Below, one piece after another: positions 11,591-24,233 of a DNA stretch of 64,000 bases. The stretch's first letter is position 1. Each line of letters starts with the position of its first letter. Below the pieces are notes generated by a model, which was given only the letters and a program-made list of their open reading frames with translations, did not search any database and was not told the DNA's origin. Source of the stretch: Macrostomum hystrix (taxonomy: Eukaryota > Platyhelminthes > Macrostomidae). The DNA lies in assembly GCA_950097015.1 (NCBI GenBank), contig CATNEN010000041.1:62001-126000 (forward strand). The letters run 5' to 3'. The position numbers and the translations under genes are program-made.

Positions 11591-14500
11591 ATGACTCAGT
11601 CCATTCCAATTAAATTTCAAGAACACTTTCAGGTGAGAGCAGTTAAATTTACCATACATAACGAAACAATTTCACACGTGTTCTTGTTGACATTAATGCG
11701 CGCCAATCATTATTTAAAATTGTTATTTAATGTAAACCTACTGTTTGAATACAAAGCTTCTGTTAGGTAATCTAATTTGTAGTACTTAATCACAATGTGA
11801 TGTGATTTAATAATAATTGCTTGATTCTTGAGCAACCAACCAACGTTAGCTTTAGTGTTTTTCTATGGGTAAACCTTGCTCTCTGCAATATTACTTTACA
11901 TTTTGCACTTGGCCTAACATACACTTTGGTAGTGAGAGTAAGCAAACAAGATTTTGTATTGAGCTAGACTATTATAGTTACAGTATTGACATGACTAGTG
12001 GGTCTGTACATATTGAATAACATAGTGGCAATTTTGCAGTTCATTTTGCAAAAATTTGAAAAATTGAAAATGAACTAGCATCAAGCATGCACAAACAAAG
12101 CACTTATGCTAGGCATTCTAGCCAGTTATAGCACTAAATTTATTCACAGTAGATAATAATGTGTAATCCAGAAAAGAATTGTATCAAACACATTGTTAGG
12201 GTATAGCTGCTGCCATAGGAACTCTTCTGAGTGAAGAATGCTCTAGAATTTTCACTTTGTAATGGCCCACAAGCTCTCAAATATGTTTTTATGCCTTAAA
12301 AAACAAATTTAATTTTTAGCATTTTTTCACATTTTTTAACAAACTTGTCACACTTGTCATGTTTTAAAAATCACATCCAATTGTTTCATATATTTATTTA
12401 TTTATATTTTTTTTATGAAAAATTATTAGTTAATGCTTGTTGCACTTCTTAGTAAAACTAGAGGGGTTTGTCACACATTTTAGACCACTGCCTACAAATC
12501 AATATAGGCACATAGCTTTTAATGGCACATGTAAGTGGAGATTTAAAGAAAGCTATCACATTAAGTAAACTCAGACTGTTGGTAAACTCAAACTCAGATT
12601 GTCTCGTTGCATTTTATCACTATGAAAACAAAAAAATACTGCATGCCTGTCGCAATTTCCTCACTGCCCTGCACACCCAGCTGCAAAATGTGGGCATCAA
12701 CAATGCCAGCATCGGCTTCTCCACCCTCACCATGGAGTCTGACCGGTTCATCTGTGTGCGCGAGAAGGTTGGTGAAACCGCCCAGGTGGTGATCGTGGAC
12801 TTGCAGGATCACAAGAACCCAACCAGGCGGCCAATCTCAGCCGACAGCGCCATCATGAACCCTGTGAGCAAGGTCATCGCCCTGAAGGCCGGCCGCAATC
12901 TGCAGATATTCAACCTGGAGCTGAAGTCAAAGATGAAGTCGCACAACATGCCGGAGGATGTACTATTCTGGCGCTGGATCACCGTCAACACCATCGGCAT
13001 GGTGACTGAGGGCGCCGTCTATCACTGGAGTCTAGAGGGTGACCAGGGACCCACGAAGATACTGGACAGGTAGCATTCTCAGTTGATTGCTCAATCAGGC
13101 CGACAGAAACTAATTAGCCAAACTCACACCTGGCTTTCCAGGCATGCATCCATGACCGGCTGTCAGGTGATCAACTACCGGTGCGACAGCTCTCAGAAGT
13201 GGTCCCTGCTGGTTGGCATCAGCGCCCAGGGCGGCCGAGTGGCCGGCGCCATGCAGCTATACTCTGTCGAGCGCCGCGTCTCCCAGCCAATCGAAGGCCA
13301 CGCCGGCGTGTTTGTTGACTTCCGCATGGACGGCAACTCGCAGTCCTCCAGCCTGTTCTGCTTCGCCAATAGGGGCCTCCAGGCAGCCAAGCTGCACATC
13401 ATCGAGCTGGGACAGCCGCAGTCTGGTTTGTATTTTTACCAGTCTTTGTCCCAGTGTTTGATCAGTCTTTATCCCACCTACTTGACTAGTCTTGATCCCG
13501 CTACTTATCAGTTTTATTCCGCCAGTCTTTATTTCACAATAGTTATCAGTATTTCGTATATTCGGTCAGCATTTGTCTCACTGTTATTTAAATCTTTTCG
13601 TACTTTTTGAAGCATAAATCCGATGACAACTATTTTTCCTTATGTTTCCGTCCCTAGGCAACCAGCCTTATCCAAAAAAGCAGGTGGATCTGTTTTTCCC
13701 ACCCGAGGCCGCCTCAGACTTCCCTGTGGCTCTGCAGGCCTCCTCCAAGCACGGCATCGCCTACCTGGTGACCAAATACGGCTACATCCACCTGTACGAC
13801 CTGGACACTGCCACCTGTCTGTACATGAACCGCATCAGCAGCGAGACCATCTTTGTCAGCGTGCCGCACGATGCCACAGGCGGCATCATGGGGGTCAATA
13901 GGAAGGGCCAGGTGCTCAGCGTGTGCCTGGATGAGGACACGGTCGTTGGTGAGTTCAATCTTCAACTGCGTGTGTCCATTTGCCATGCTCATTAGAACAG
14001 AATCTTTACCCCATCGCGCACCGCCCCCCCCCCCAGGCTACGTGACCGGCAACCTGCAGAACCCGGACCTGGCCCTCAAGCTGGCCAGCCGAGTCGGCCT
14101 TCCCGGCGCCGACGATCTGTTTCTACGCAAGTTCAACTCGCTGTTCCAGCAGGGCAACTACACCGAGGCGGCCAGGGTGGCGGCCAACGCGCCCAAGGGC
14201 ATCCTGCGCACGCCGCAGACAATTCAGCGCTTCCAGCAGGTGCCCGTGCAGCCTGGCAGCCCCGCACCGCTGCTGCAGTACTTCACCACCCTGCTGGACC
14301 AGGGCCAGCTGAATCGCTACGAAAGTCTGGAGCTCTGCCGCCCAGTGCTGCAGCAGGGCCGCAAGCAGGTGGTGGAGAAGTGGCTGAAGGAGGACAAACT
14401 GGAGTGCTCCGAGGAGCTGGGCGATCTCGTCAAGATTCACGATCCCACCCTGGCGCTCAGCGTCTACCTGAGGGCCAGCGCGCCGCACAAGGTCATCCAG

Positions 14501-17500
14501 TGCTTCGCCGAGACCGGCCAGTTCCAGAAGATTGTGCTGTACGCCAAGAAGGTCGGCTACACGCCTGACTATGTGTTCCTGCTCAGGAACCTCATGCGGA
14601 TCAGTCACGACCAGGGGCTGCAGTTCGCCCAGATGCTGGTGCAGGACGACGAGCCACTGGCCGATATCAACCAGGTCAGGATTGGCTGCTTCTGGGAACG
14701 TTTAGGGGATTACAGATTGTCATATATGGGATCACAGCTGACTGACATGGGATCACAACTGACTGACATGGGATCACAGCTGACTGACATGGGATCACAA
14801 CTGACTGACATGGGATCACAGCTGACTGACATGGGATCACAACTGACTGACATGGGATCACAACTGACTGACATGGGATCACAGCTGACTGACATGGGAT
14901 CACAGCTGACTGACATGGGATCACAACTGACTGACATGGGATCACAACTGACTGACATGGGATCACAGCTAACTGACTGACATAAGATCACAACTCACAG
15001 AGAAGTGTAATATTAACTGACAAGTTAGGGACTCCTCACAGAAATTTAGTTACAATGATTAAGATGCAATTGTTTTCGCATGAGTAAGGTGATCAAGGCT
15101 GAATAAACCGAATCCGCTCAGATCGTGGACGTATTCCTGGAGCAAAACCTGGTGCAGCAGTGCACCAGCTTCCTGTTGGACGCGTTGAAGAACAATCGGG
15201 AGAGCGAGGGCCACCTGCAGACCCGCCTGCTGGAGATGAACCTGATGTCGGCGCCGCAGGTGGCTGACGCAATCCTTGGCAACCAGATGTTCTCACACTA
15301 CGACAAGGCGCACATTGCCAGCCTGTGCGAGAAGGCCGGCCTGCTGCAGCGGGCCCTGGAGCACTACACCGACCTGTACGACATCAAGCGGGCCGTTGTG
15401 CACACCCACATGCTCAACCCGGAGTGGCTGGTCAACTACTTTGGCAATCTCAGCGTGGAAGACTCGCTGGAGTGCCTGCGGGCTATGCTGCAGGCCAACA
15501 TCAGACAGAACCTGCAGGTGCGTGGCATTCCGCATCGTGGCTGCGTTACAGCTAGCATTTTACCATTTCTATCCAGATCCTCAGACTGGAATTCCATGCT
15601 CCCAGATCTCCAGACTTAAGTACCATGCTCCAAGATTATCATACTGAAATTCCATGCTCCCAGATCCTCAGACTGGAACTCCATGCTCCCAGATCCTCAG
15701 ACTGGAACTCCATGCTCCCAGATCCTCAGACTGGAGCTCCATGCTCCCAGATCCTTAACCTCAGATTGTAACCCCACCCGCCCACGCACTCCAGGTGTGC
15801 GTTCAAATCGCCTCCAAGTACCATGAGCAGCTGGGCGCCACCGCGCTGATAGAAATCTTCGAGCAGTTCAAGAGCTTCGAGGGTCTGTTCTACTTCCTTG
15901 GCAGCATCGTGAACTTCAGCCAGGATCCGGAGGTGCACTTCAAGTACATCCAGGCCGCCTGCAAGACCTCCCAGTTCAAGGAGGTCGAGCGCATTGTGCG
16001 CGAGTCCAGCGTCTACGAGCCGGAGCGGGTGAAGAACTTCCTGAAGGAGGCCAAGCTGACTGACCAGCTGCCTCTCATCATTGTCTGCGATCGGCACAAC
16101 TTTGTGCACGACCTGGTGCTCTATCTGTACCGCAACAACCTGCAGAAGTACATCGAGATCTACGTGCAGAAGGTGCGCTGGCCTTAAGTCATTATTAATA
16201 TTAGTGTGAGGGCTGTGGGCACTGGCGCATCATTTGGTGACACTAGACCCGCAGCCAGCGAGATGCTGCCCATTCCGCTGACTCCTAAGCAAGCACACGC
16301 ACACAGAGACCGTACGCTGGCATATACTCACATGGGGATCTACATCTGCCCTGACTTTCCCATCATCAGGCAGTGTACACTCTCACTGTGCCTTGGAGAT
16401 TGTACCTAATGGACGTAAATTGCACGACAAACCCCCAGAAATCGCTGTCCTTAATTTTATTATCGTGAGTGTTCAGAGTTAAATTTATATTTCATTTCTT
16501 AAACTGCAACGGAAAATTGTGGCTCGGGGAGTGAGCAACAGAAAAATGTGCCGGGCACCGGGTCACTGGACACAGGCTGAATTCGCAGTGCCGTTGCTAC
16601 TGGCTTTGCCAATTCAGCAATTGCTGCTGCTAGAAGAATTCGGCGCGAGTGACTGCGCGTACAGCGCAGGCTAGGCTGCTGCAATCTGAGATCTCGGCTG
16701 ATAAGGCCAGTGATATTGGCCCCCTGCGGCCCCGCTAAGCCGTGAAATTGAGACAGCAGGGAGGGAGGGGGGTACCGGGCAGGCCAGAGAGAAAAGTGAA
16801 ATTCGAAAGCGAATTTGAAATCCAAGGCTCAGGCCTGGCCCAGCCTTATCTGCGGGCCCGGATCTCTCGCTCACTCAGTGGAGTGCAGTTCATGCATTAT
16901 GCAGTGCTGGGTGGCGGCAGCTACGCAGTTATGCAGGCAGTCAGATAGAGCAGACAGCTAATGCAACTCACAGGCCGCTCAGTCTTTACTAAGTTTGACA
17001 CCATTTTTCGTTTCGTTTTTTTCTTTAACAGAAACCTTTTTTACAAAGCTTTCTTTACTGAAGAAGTAAAGCAAAAAAATTAAGGCTATGCTACACATCC
17101 TTTGTGCTAAATTACCGAATCAACGAGAGACAAGGAAAGTTTTCGGTCTGAAATGAATCCATCAGCTTAATGATCGTATTCTGCCACTACCAGTTCCGAG
17201 TTTAGAACCATGCGTGCTCGAGCTCGGAATTGCTCGAACAGTTGTCTTCACAGGCAATCGGCGCGGAACACATGATTGTACGTGTTGGAACCGCTTGTTA
17301 CTTCAAGGATGTGTGCAAGATCTCAGACCCAAAAAATCTTTACTGCCCCAAAGCCGAGTTTAACTGCCTGATTTGTAGTGTTTATACAACTGCAAAAACT
17401 CGCATTTACCTACTGAGAAATCAGTCTCAGTAGTGTAGCTAGAGTTCTGCTCCTAAATATATTTTGTTCAATATTCCACAAATGTGCCAATTATGTTCAG

Positions 17501-20500
17501 GTAAACCCTAGCCGCCTGCCGGCTGTTGTCGGCGGCCTCCTGGACGTTGACTGCGCCGACGATGTAGTGAAGCAGCTAATCCTGGTGGTCCGCGGCCAAT
17601 TCGACACCGACGAGCTGGTGGCCGAGGTTGAGAAGCGCAACCGCCTGAAGCTGCTGCTGCCCTGGCTGGAGGCTCGCGTGCACGACGGCTCGCAGGAGCC
17701 GGCCACGCACAACGCCCTGGCCAAGATCTACATCGATGCCAACAACAATCCGGAGCGCTTCCTGCGGGAGAACAAGTTCTACGACTCCAAGGTCATCGGA
17801 AAGTGAGTTCGGCATATACTACTTTTTGGAAAACTCATCAGTAGTGTGTAGTGCTTTTGAAAGAGTTGCAACGAATAGGTGAGGAATGATTTTTAGTTGT
17901 TGACTAGGGGGACATTCGATTGTGACTACTTAAAGTAGCTTTCTAGTAGTGATCTAGAAGCTTAACTGAAAAACGTCTCCCGCTTTCGCCCCCCAAGGTA
18001 CACAGAGAAGCGGGATCCCCACCTGGCCTGCGTGGCCTACGAGCGAGGCCAGTGCGACGACGAGCTGATCCTGGTGTGCAACGAGAACTCGCTGTTTAAG
18101 TCCCAGGCCAGGTACCTGGTGCGCCGGCGAGACGAGACCCTGTGGGCCAGGGTGCTGGATCTGGAAAATCCCTACCGGCGACAGCTCATTGACCAGGTGA
18201 GGCCAGCTGGCTTACTCTCATGACCTCGTGTTGTTTGCTTAAATGATTTTTTATTTGAATATTGCATCTTCTGTCACCTGTGACACATTTACACACGTAA
18301 CACTGTTCCACACGACCAGTGTCTCTATCTCACCGGTTTCTCAATCTCACCGGTTTCTCAATCTCACCGGTTTCTCAATCCTACCAGTTTCTTAATTTCA
18401 CCGGTTTCTCAATCGGTATCTCTCGTTTCCCTATCCCGCTAATATATTTTATTCTAGTGTCTCTATCCTACCTGTGTGTCTATCCTATCTGTGTGTCTAT
18501 CCTATCTGTGTGTCTATCCTACCTGTGTGTCTATCCTATCTGTGTGTCTATCCTATCTGTGTGTCTATCCTATCTGTGTGTCTATCCTATCTGTGTGTCT
18601 ATCCTACCTGTGTGTCTATCCTATCTGTGTGTCTATCCTATCTGTGTGTCTATCCTATCTGTGTGTCTATCCTACCTGTGTGTCTATCCTACCTGTCTCC
18701 TACCTCTATTGCATGCCACTTCCCCATACCAACCAGCCTGTCCTTCGTCACTCTTGAGTCCCTCTCTCCAATGTGACCAGTGCCAACCCTCCCGCCATGA
18801 CTCGCAGGTGGTGCAGACCGCCCTCTCGGAGACCAGCGACGCCGACGAGATCTCCGCTGCCGTCAAAGCCTTCATGGCTGCCGACCTGCCCAGTGAGCTG
18901 CTGGAGCTGTTGGAGAAGATCGTCCTGGACAACACGGTGTTCTCAGATCACCGCAACCTGCAGAACCTGCTCATCCTGACGGCCGTGAAGGCCGACAGCA
19001 GTCGCGTGATGGACTACGTTACCAAGCTGGATAACTTCGACGCTCCAGAGATCGCCCAGATCGCCGTCTCCAACGGCCTATTCGAGGAGGCGTTCACCGT
19101 GTACAAGAAATTCGACGCCAACGAGAATGCCATCCGGGTGCTCATTGAAAACGTGCGCAGCCTGGACCGCGCCTACGAATTCGCCGAGAAGTGCAACGAG
19201 CCCGCTGTCTGGTCCCTGCTGGCCAACGCTCAGCTTGCCGAAAGCTTCGTCAAGGAGGCCATCGACAGCTTCATCAAGGCCAACGATCCCAGCTGCTATG
19301 TTGAGGTGGGAGCGGCTGCTGTTGGATTTTGAAGTGGGGATAACTCAGGCTCTCAGGGGCTGGGGATAAATGGAACTCTCAAGGGCTGGGGACAACTCAG
19401 GCTCTCAGGGGCTGGGGATAAATGGAACTCTCAAGGGCTGGGGATAACTCAGGCTCTCAGGGGCTGGGGATAACTCAGGCTCTCAGGGGCTGGGGATAAC
19501 TCAGGCTCTTAGGGGCTGGGGGAAAACTCAGGCTCTCAGTGGCTGGGGATAACTCAGGCTCTCAGGGGCTGGGGATAACTCAGGCTCTCAGGGGCTGGGG
19601 ATAACTCAGGCTCTCAGGGGCTGCGGATAAATCAGGCTCTCAGGGGCTGGGGATAACTGGAACTCTCAGGGGCTGGAGATAAATGGAACTCTCAGGGGCT
19701 GGGGATAAATGGGACTCTCAGGGGCTGGGGATAACTGGAACTCTCAGGGGCTGGAGATAAATGGAACTCTCAGGGGCTGGGGATAAATGGGACTCTCTGG
19801 GGCTGGGGATAAATGGGACTCTCAGGGGCTGGGGATAAATGGGACTCTCAGGGGCTGGGGATAACTGGGACTCTCAGGGGCTGGGGATAACTGGGGGCTC
19901 TCAAGCACTAGGGATAACTGGGGCTCTAAAAAGCTGGGGATAAATGGCGCTCTGAAGTACTTTTGGATAATTAGGGCTTTCAAGCACTGGGGATAACTGG
20001 AGTCTCAAGCACTGGGGATAACTGGGGCTCTGAAGTACTTTTGGATAATTAGGGCTTTCAAGCACTCCGGATAAATGGGGCTCTCAAAGGCTTGGGATAT
20101 CTGGGACTCTGAAAGACTTTAGGAAATTTTGTGTCACAAATGAGCAGAAAATATGCCACCTGTTTTCCAAAAACTTCGGGATCGGATTTGACTTTGCAGG
20201 TCGTTCGCGTTGCCGGCGAGACGCAGCACTGGGAGGACCTGGTCCGCTTCCTGCAGATGGCCCGCAAGAAGGCCAAGGAGCCGTTCGTTGAGACCGAGCT
20301 GGTGTTCGCCTACGCCAAGACCGGTCGCCTGGCCGACTTGGAGGAGTACATCAACTCGCCCAACCACGCCAAGATTGCCGATGTGGCCGACCGCTGCTTC
20401 GACCAGCAGATGTACGAGGCGGCCAAAGTGCTGTACAGCAATGTGTCCAACTATGCCCGTCTGGCCATCACCCTGGTCAAGCTGGGCGAGTTCCAGAGCG

Positions 20501-23500
20501 CTGTGGAGTCTGCCAGGAAGGCCAACTCGACCAGGACCTGGAAGGAGGTGAGCCTCAGTAGATAAATGTGGTAGATTACAGCCTCAGTAGATAGATGTGG
20601 TAGATAACAGCCTCAGTAGATAGATGTGGTAGATAACAGCCTCAGTAGATAGATGTGGTAGATCACAGCCTCAGTAGATAGATGTGGTAGATTACAGCCT
20701 CAGTAGATAGATGTGGTAGATCACAGCCTCAGTAGATAGATGTGGTAGATCACAGCCTCAGTAGATAGATGTGGTAGATTACAGCCTCAGTAGATAGATG
20801 TGGTAGATTACAGCCTCAGTAGATAGATGTGTTAGATTACAGCCTCAGTAGATAGATGTGGTAGATAACAGCCTCAGTAGATAGATGTGGTAGATCACAG
20901 CCTCAGTAGATAGATGTGGTAGATCACAGCCTCAGTAGATAGATGTGGTAGATTACAGCCTCAGTAGATAGATGTGGTAGATTACAGCCTCAGTAGATAG
21001 ATGTGGTAGATTACAGCCTCAGTAGATAGATGCTGTAGATTACAGCCTCAGTAGATAGATGCTGTAGATTACAGCCTCAGTAGATAGATGCTGTAGATTT
21101 CAGGTCACTAATGCCGTCGGGTTTCTATCCAAACTTGAGCCGCTAGCTGGCAGTCAGGCTACTGACTGACTCGGCTTCAAATTGCGGCTTAAAGAATTTC
21201 TCGAAACCCAGAGCAGGTCAAGCAGCTGCCGTAAATCAAACCTGCCGCTCTGGTTAAATAACTTGACAGTGGCAGGATCAAATCGGCATCAACAGACTTT
21301 TTGTGCATTCATTTCGCTTTAAACGCACCCTGTTAGGGTCAACAGGTATACAGACACCCAATATCAACAGGTAGACAGACTCCCAATATCAACAGGTAGA
21401 CAGACTCCCAAAATCAACAGGTAGACAGACTCCCAAAATCAACAGGTAGACAGACTCCCAAAATCAACAGGTAGACAGACTCCCAATATCAACAGGTAGA
21501 CAGACACCCAATATCAACAGGTAGACAGACTCCCAATATCAACAGGTAGACAGACACCCAATATCAACAGGTAGACAGACTCCCAATATCAACAGGTAGA
21601 CAGACTCCCAATATCAACAGGTAGACAGACTCCCAATATCAACAGGTAGACAGGCACCCAATATCAACAGGTAGACAGACTCCCAATATCAACAGGTAAA
21701 CAGACACCCCTGACAAACAGGTTTGCAGACACCCCTGACAGACATCCCGAATCTAGACTGCCATCGCCGCCCTCAACCCACCCAGGTGTGCTTCTCCTGC
21801 CTGGAAGCTGGCGAGAGTCGCTTAGCCCAGGTGTGCGGCCTGAACATCATCATCCACGCCGATGAGTTGGAGGAGCTGCTGAACTTCTACTCCACCCGTG
21901 GCCTGTTTGATGAGCTGATGTCGCTGCTGGAGGCTGGACTGGGCCTGGACCGTGCTCACATGGGGCTGTTCACGGAGCTGGCCGTGCTGTACAGCAGGCA
22001 CCGGCCAGCCAGGCTGCGCGAGCACCTGGAGCTGTTCTGGTCCCGCATCAACATACCGAAAGTGCTGCGGGCGGCTGAGCAGGCCCACCTGTGGTCCGAG
22101 CTGGTGTTCCTCTATGACAAGTACGAGGAGTTTGACAATGCCGTCATCGCCATGATGCAGCACCCCACAGAGGCCTGGCGAGAGGCATTCTTCAAGGACA
22201 TGATCGGCAAGGTGGCCAATGTAGAGCTCTACTATCGGGCCGTGAAGTTCTACCTGGAGTACAAGCCTATGCTGCTTAACGATCTGCTGCAGGTGAGCTG
22301 AACATGTTCTCTGAACTGTAGCTTTGTCCTTTAAGCCCCACTGAACAAAATTTGTTGGAGATCCCAAATTATCCCATCCCGCAGGTGATGATTCCCCGCC
22401 TGGACCACACGCGCACCGTCAGCTACTTCACCAAGGAGGGCAAGCTGGCCATGGTGAAGCCCTACCTCAAGCAGGTTCAGCAGGTGAATAACAAGCAGGT
22501 GAATGAGGCCCTGAACTCGCTGTACATCCAGGAGGAGGACTTCCAGAGTCTGCGCGCCTCAATCGATGCGTTCAGCAACTTTGATAACATCGGCCTGGCG
22601 CAGAAGTGCGAGAAGCACGAGCTGTTGGAGTTCCGCCGCATCGCTGCGCTGCTGTACAAGAGCAACAACCGGTTCGGCCAGAGCGTGGAGCTGTGCAAGC
22701 GCGACCGCCTGTACAAGGACGCCATGCAGTTCGCCTCCGACTCCAAGGACCCCGAGCTGGCCTCCGCCTTGCTGCAGTGGTTTGTTGATGAGCGCCTGCC
22801 GCAGTGCTTCGCAGCCTGTCTGTACCAGTGTTACGACCTGCTCAAACCCGACCGCGTCATGGAGCTGGCCTGGCGCTACGGCCTCATCGACTTCGCCATG
22901 CCATTCCTCATCCAGGTCATGGCTGAGACCCAGAACCGCCTTGACAAGCTTGAGCAGGCCGAGGCGGTGCGCGCTGAGCAGGATGAGCAGGCCGTGGCAG
23001 AGCCTAGTCCCATTGTGATGCCAGGTGAGTGTCTGATCCCATTGTGATGCCAGGTGAGTGTCTGATCCCATTGTGATGCCAGGTGAGTGTCGGATCCCAT
23101 TGTGACGCCAAGTGAGTGTCGGATCCCATTGTGATGCCAGGTGAGTGTCGGATCCCATTGTGATGCCAGGTGAGTGTCGGATCCCATTGTGACGCCAAGT
23201 GAGTGTCTGATCCCATTGTGACGCCAAGTGAGTGTCTGATCCCATTGTGACGCCAAGTGAGTGTCTGATCCCATTGTGATGCCAGGTGAGTGTCTGATCC
23301 CATTGTGATGCCAGGTGAGTGTCTGATCCCATTGTGATGCCAGGTGAGTGTCTGATCCCATTGTGATGCCAGGTGAGTGTCTGATCCCATTGTGATGCCA
23401 GGTGAGTGTCTGATCCCATTGTGATGCCAGGTGAGTGTCTGATCCCATTGTGATGCCAGGTGAGTGTCTGATCCCATTGTGATGCCAGGTGAGTGTCTGA

Positions 23501-24233
23501 TCCCATTGTGATGCCAGGTGAGTGTCGGATCCCATTGTGATGCCAGGTGAGTGTCGGATCCCATTGTGATGCCAGGTGAGTGTCTGATCCCATTGTGATG
23601 CCAGGTGAGTGTCTGATCCCATTGTGATGCCAGGTGAGTGTCTGATCCCATTGTGATGCCAGGTGAGTGTCTGATCCCATTGTGATGCCAGGTGAGTGTC
23701 TGATCCCATTGTGATGCAAGGTGAGTGTCTGATCCCATTGTGATGCCAGGTAAAAGTCTGATCCCATATCTAAGCTAGGTGCCTAATTCTATCTGCAAAC
23801 TCTGTCTCCATTGATTGCCTGGCTGTCATCCAAACTTCTATCGCCATTTTCTGTGTTGCATCTTTCAACATTCACCTGTTGATCGAAGGCACCTGAATGC
23901 GATCTGAAGGATTTCTGTCAGCCTAGATTGTAGCTGATCCCTTGGGATCTGGGGCACTGAAACGAATCCGGTCGGTCCGAATTATCCGAACACCGGCAGG
24001 ATAAAGACTTTGCCCACAGTTAAAATGCTCATCAGACTGCTGTCAGTAGAAATGCGAGCTAGAATTGCTCAGCAAATTTAATCAGAGATGGTAAGTAAAG
24101 CGCCGGCTCCCTTGCAGCCAATCCGATGCTGATGCTGACCGGCCCGGCCCAGTCCATGATGCCGCCTCCGGTGCCGCCTGGCATGGGCTACCCGGGCGCC
24201 TTCTACGGCGCCGGCATGCCGCCCCAGTTCTGA
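11591..24233 (+). CDS. CLTC: Clathrin heavy chain, complete, 14 coding exons
   Basis: The clathrin heavy chain forms the three-legged triskelion that coats endocytic and trans-Golgi vesicles. Coding exons: 11591-11632, 12681-13069, 13142-13425, 13658-13948, 14037-14674, 15122-15517, 15795-16172, 17501-17802, 17998-18196, 18808-19305, 20200-20547, 21786-22292, 22385-23024 and 24118-24233. They sum to 5028 bases, or 1675 residues, the same length as human CLTC. All junctions are GT-AG and in phase, with no frame break. The start [14 protein letters not shown] matches the family. Residues 1 to about 330 are the beta-propeller ([20 protein letters not shown]); the linker and seven clathrin repeats follow ([33 protein letters not shown]); then the trimerisation region and the tail. 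The tail keeps MLMLT where vertebrates have QLMLT, the Hsc70 uncoating site, and ends in GMPPQF. Many introns carry their own minisatellites; intron 7 holds a SINE. This is a housekeeping gene under strong constraint. Confidence 0.97.
14727..14990. repeat. Minisatellite, 21-bp unit, about 12 copies, clathrin intron 5
   Basis: The unit is CATGGGATCACAGCTGACTG plus A, with A/G alternation in CAGCTG versus CAACTG. Because 21 is divisible by three and the upstream intron has no in-frame stop, exon 5 reads on through the array as a repeating MGSQLTD peptide until a stop at 14980. Splicing at the 14674 donor removes it. Confidence 0.95.
15570..15765. repeat. Minisatellite, about 29-bp unit, 6-7 copies, clathrin intron 6
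   Basis: Unit CCAGATCCTCAGACTGGAAC plus TCCATGCTC, degenerate at both ends. It shares CCCAGATCCTCAG with the 31-bp array in the CIB gene. Confidence 0.85.
16195..16440 (-). mobile_element. tRNA-derived SINE, copy D, 5'-truncated, in clathrin intron 7
   Basis: Reverse-strand copy of the same SINE family: TTTGGTGACACTAGACCCGC, TCAGGCAGTGTACACTCTCA and TTGCACGACAAACCCCCAGA match the tail half and body of copies A and B. The tRNA-like head is missing, the usual sign of incomplete reverse transcription. Confidence 0.85.
18318..18700. repeat. Two adjacent 17-bp minisatellites, clathrin intron 9
   Basis: The first (about 18318-18412, roughly 6 copies) has unit TCTCAATCTCACCGGTT; the second (about 18458-18700, roughly 14 copies) has unit TCTATCCTATCTGTGTG. 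The shared 17-bp period and intermediate units such as TCTCAATCCTACCAGTT suggest one array diverged into two. Confidence 0.9.
19322..20110. repeat. Minisatellite, about 26-bp unit, nearly 30 copies, clathrin intron 10
   Basis: Unit GGGGATAACTCAGGCTCTCA plus GGGGCT. It begins about 15 bp after the donor at 19306 and fills most of the intron. Units on the right (GGATAAATGGGACTCTCAGG and later TCAAGCACTGGGGATAACTG types) are more diverged, so the left side seems the youngest. Confidence 0.95.
20554..21105. repeat. Minisatellite, 29-bp unit, about 19 copies, clathrin intron 11
   Basis: Unit CCTCAGTAGATAGATGTGGT plus AGATTACAG. The array begins at the exon-11 donor itself (GTGAGCCTCAGTAGATA), so its first unit overlaps the start of the intron. 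Confidence 0.95.
21335..21720. repeat. Minisatellite, 25-bp unit, about 15 copies, clathrin intron 11
   Basis: Unit CAACAGGTAGACAGACTCCC plus AATAT, with TCCC/ACCC alternation. It is a second, unrelated array in the same intron, near the acceptor end. Every unit contains ACAG/GTAGAC, a weak donor-like string. Confidence 0.95.
23006..23768. repeat. Minisatellite of 29-bp units, each carrying the exon 13 splice donor, about 26 copies
   Basis: Each unit reads ATCCCATTGTGATGCCAG followed by GTGAGTGTCTG. The first unit lies in the end of clathrin exon 13 and its CCAG/GTGAGT is the real donor at 23024/23025. The array therefore duplicates the last bases of the coding exon together with the 5' splice site about 25 more times. 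A few units read CCAAGTGAGT instead of CCAGGTGAGT. Confidence 0.97.

Noticed and set aside
18319-18806. [13 protein letters not shown] repeats read as a multi-pass membrane protein upstream of clathrin exon 10
   Set aside because: Translation of the 17-bp intronic minisatellite, out of the spliced transcript.
22559-23767. Long reverse-strand open frames repeating [20 protein letters not shown]
   Set aside because: They are translations of the 29-bp splice-donor minisatellite; 87 bp (three units) gives a 29-residue period, so the frame stays open by arithmetic.
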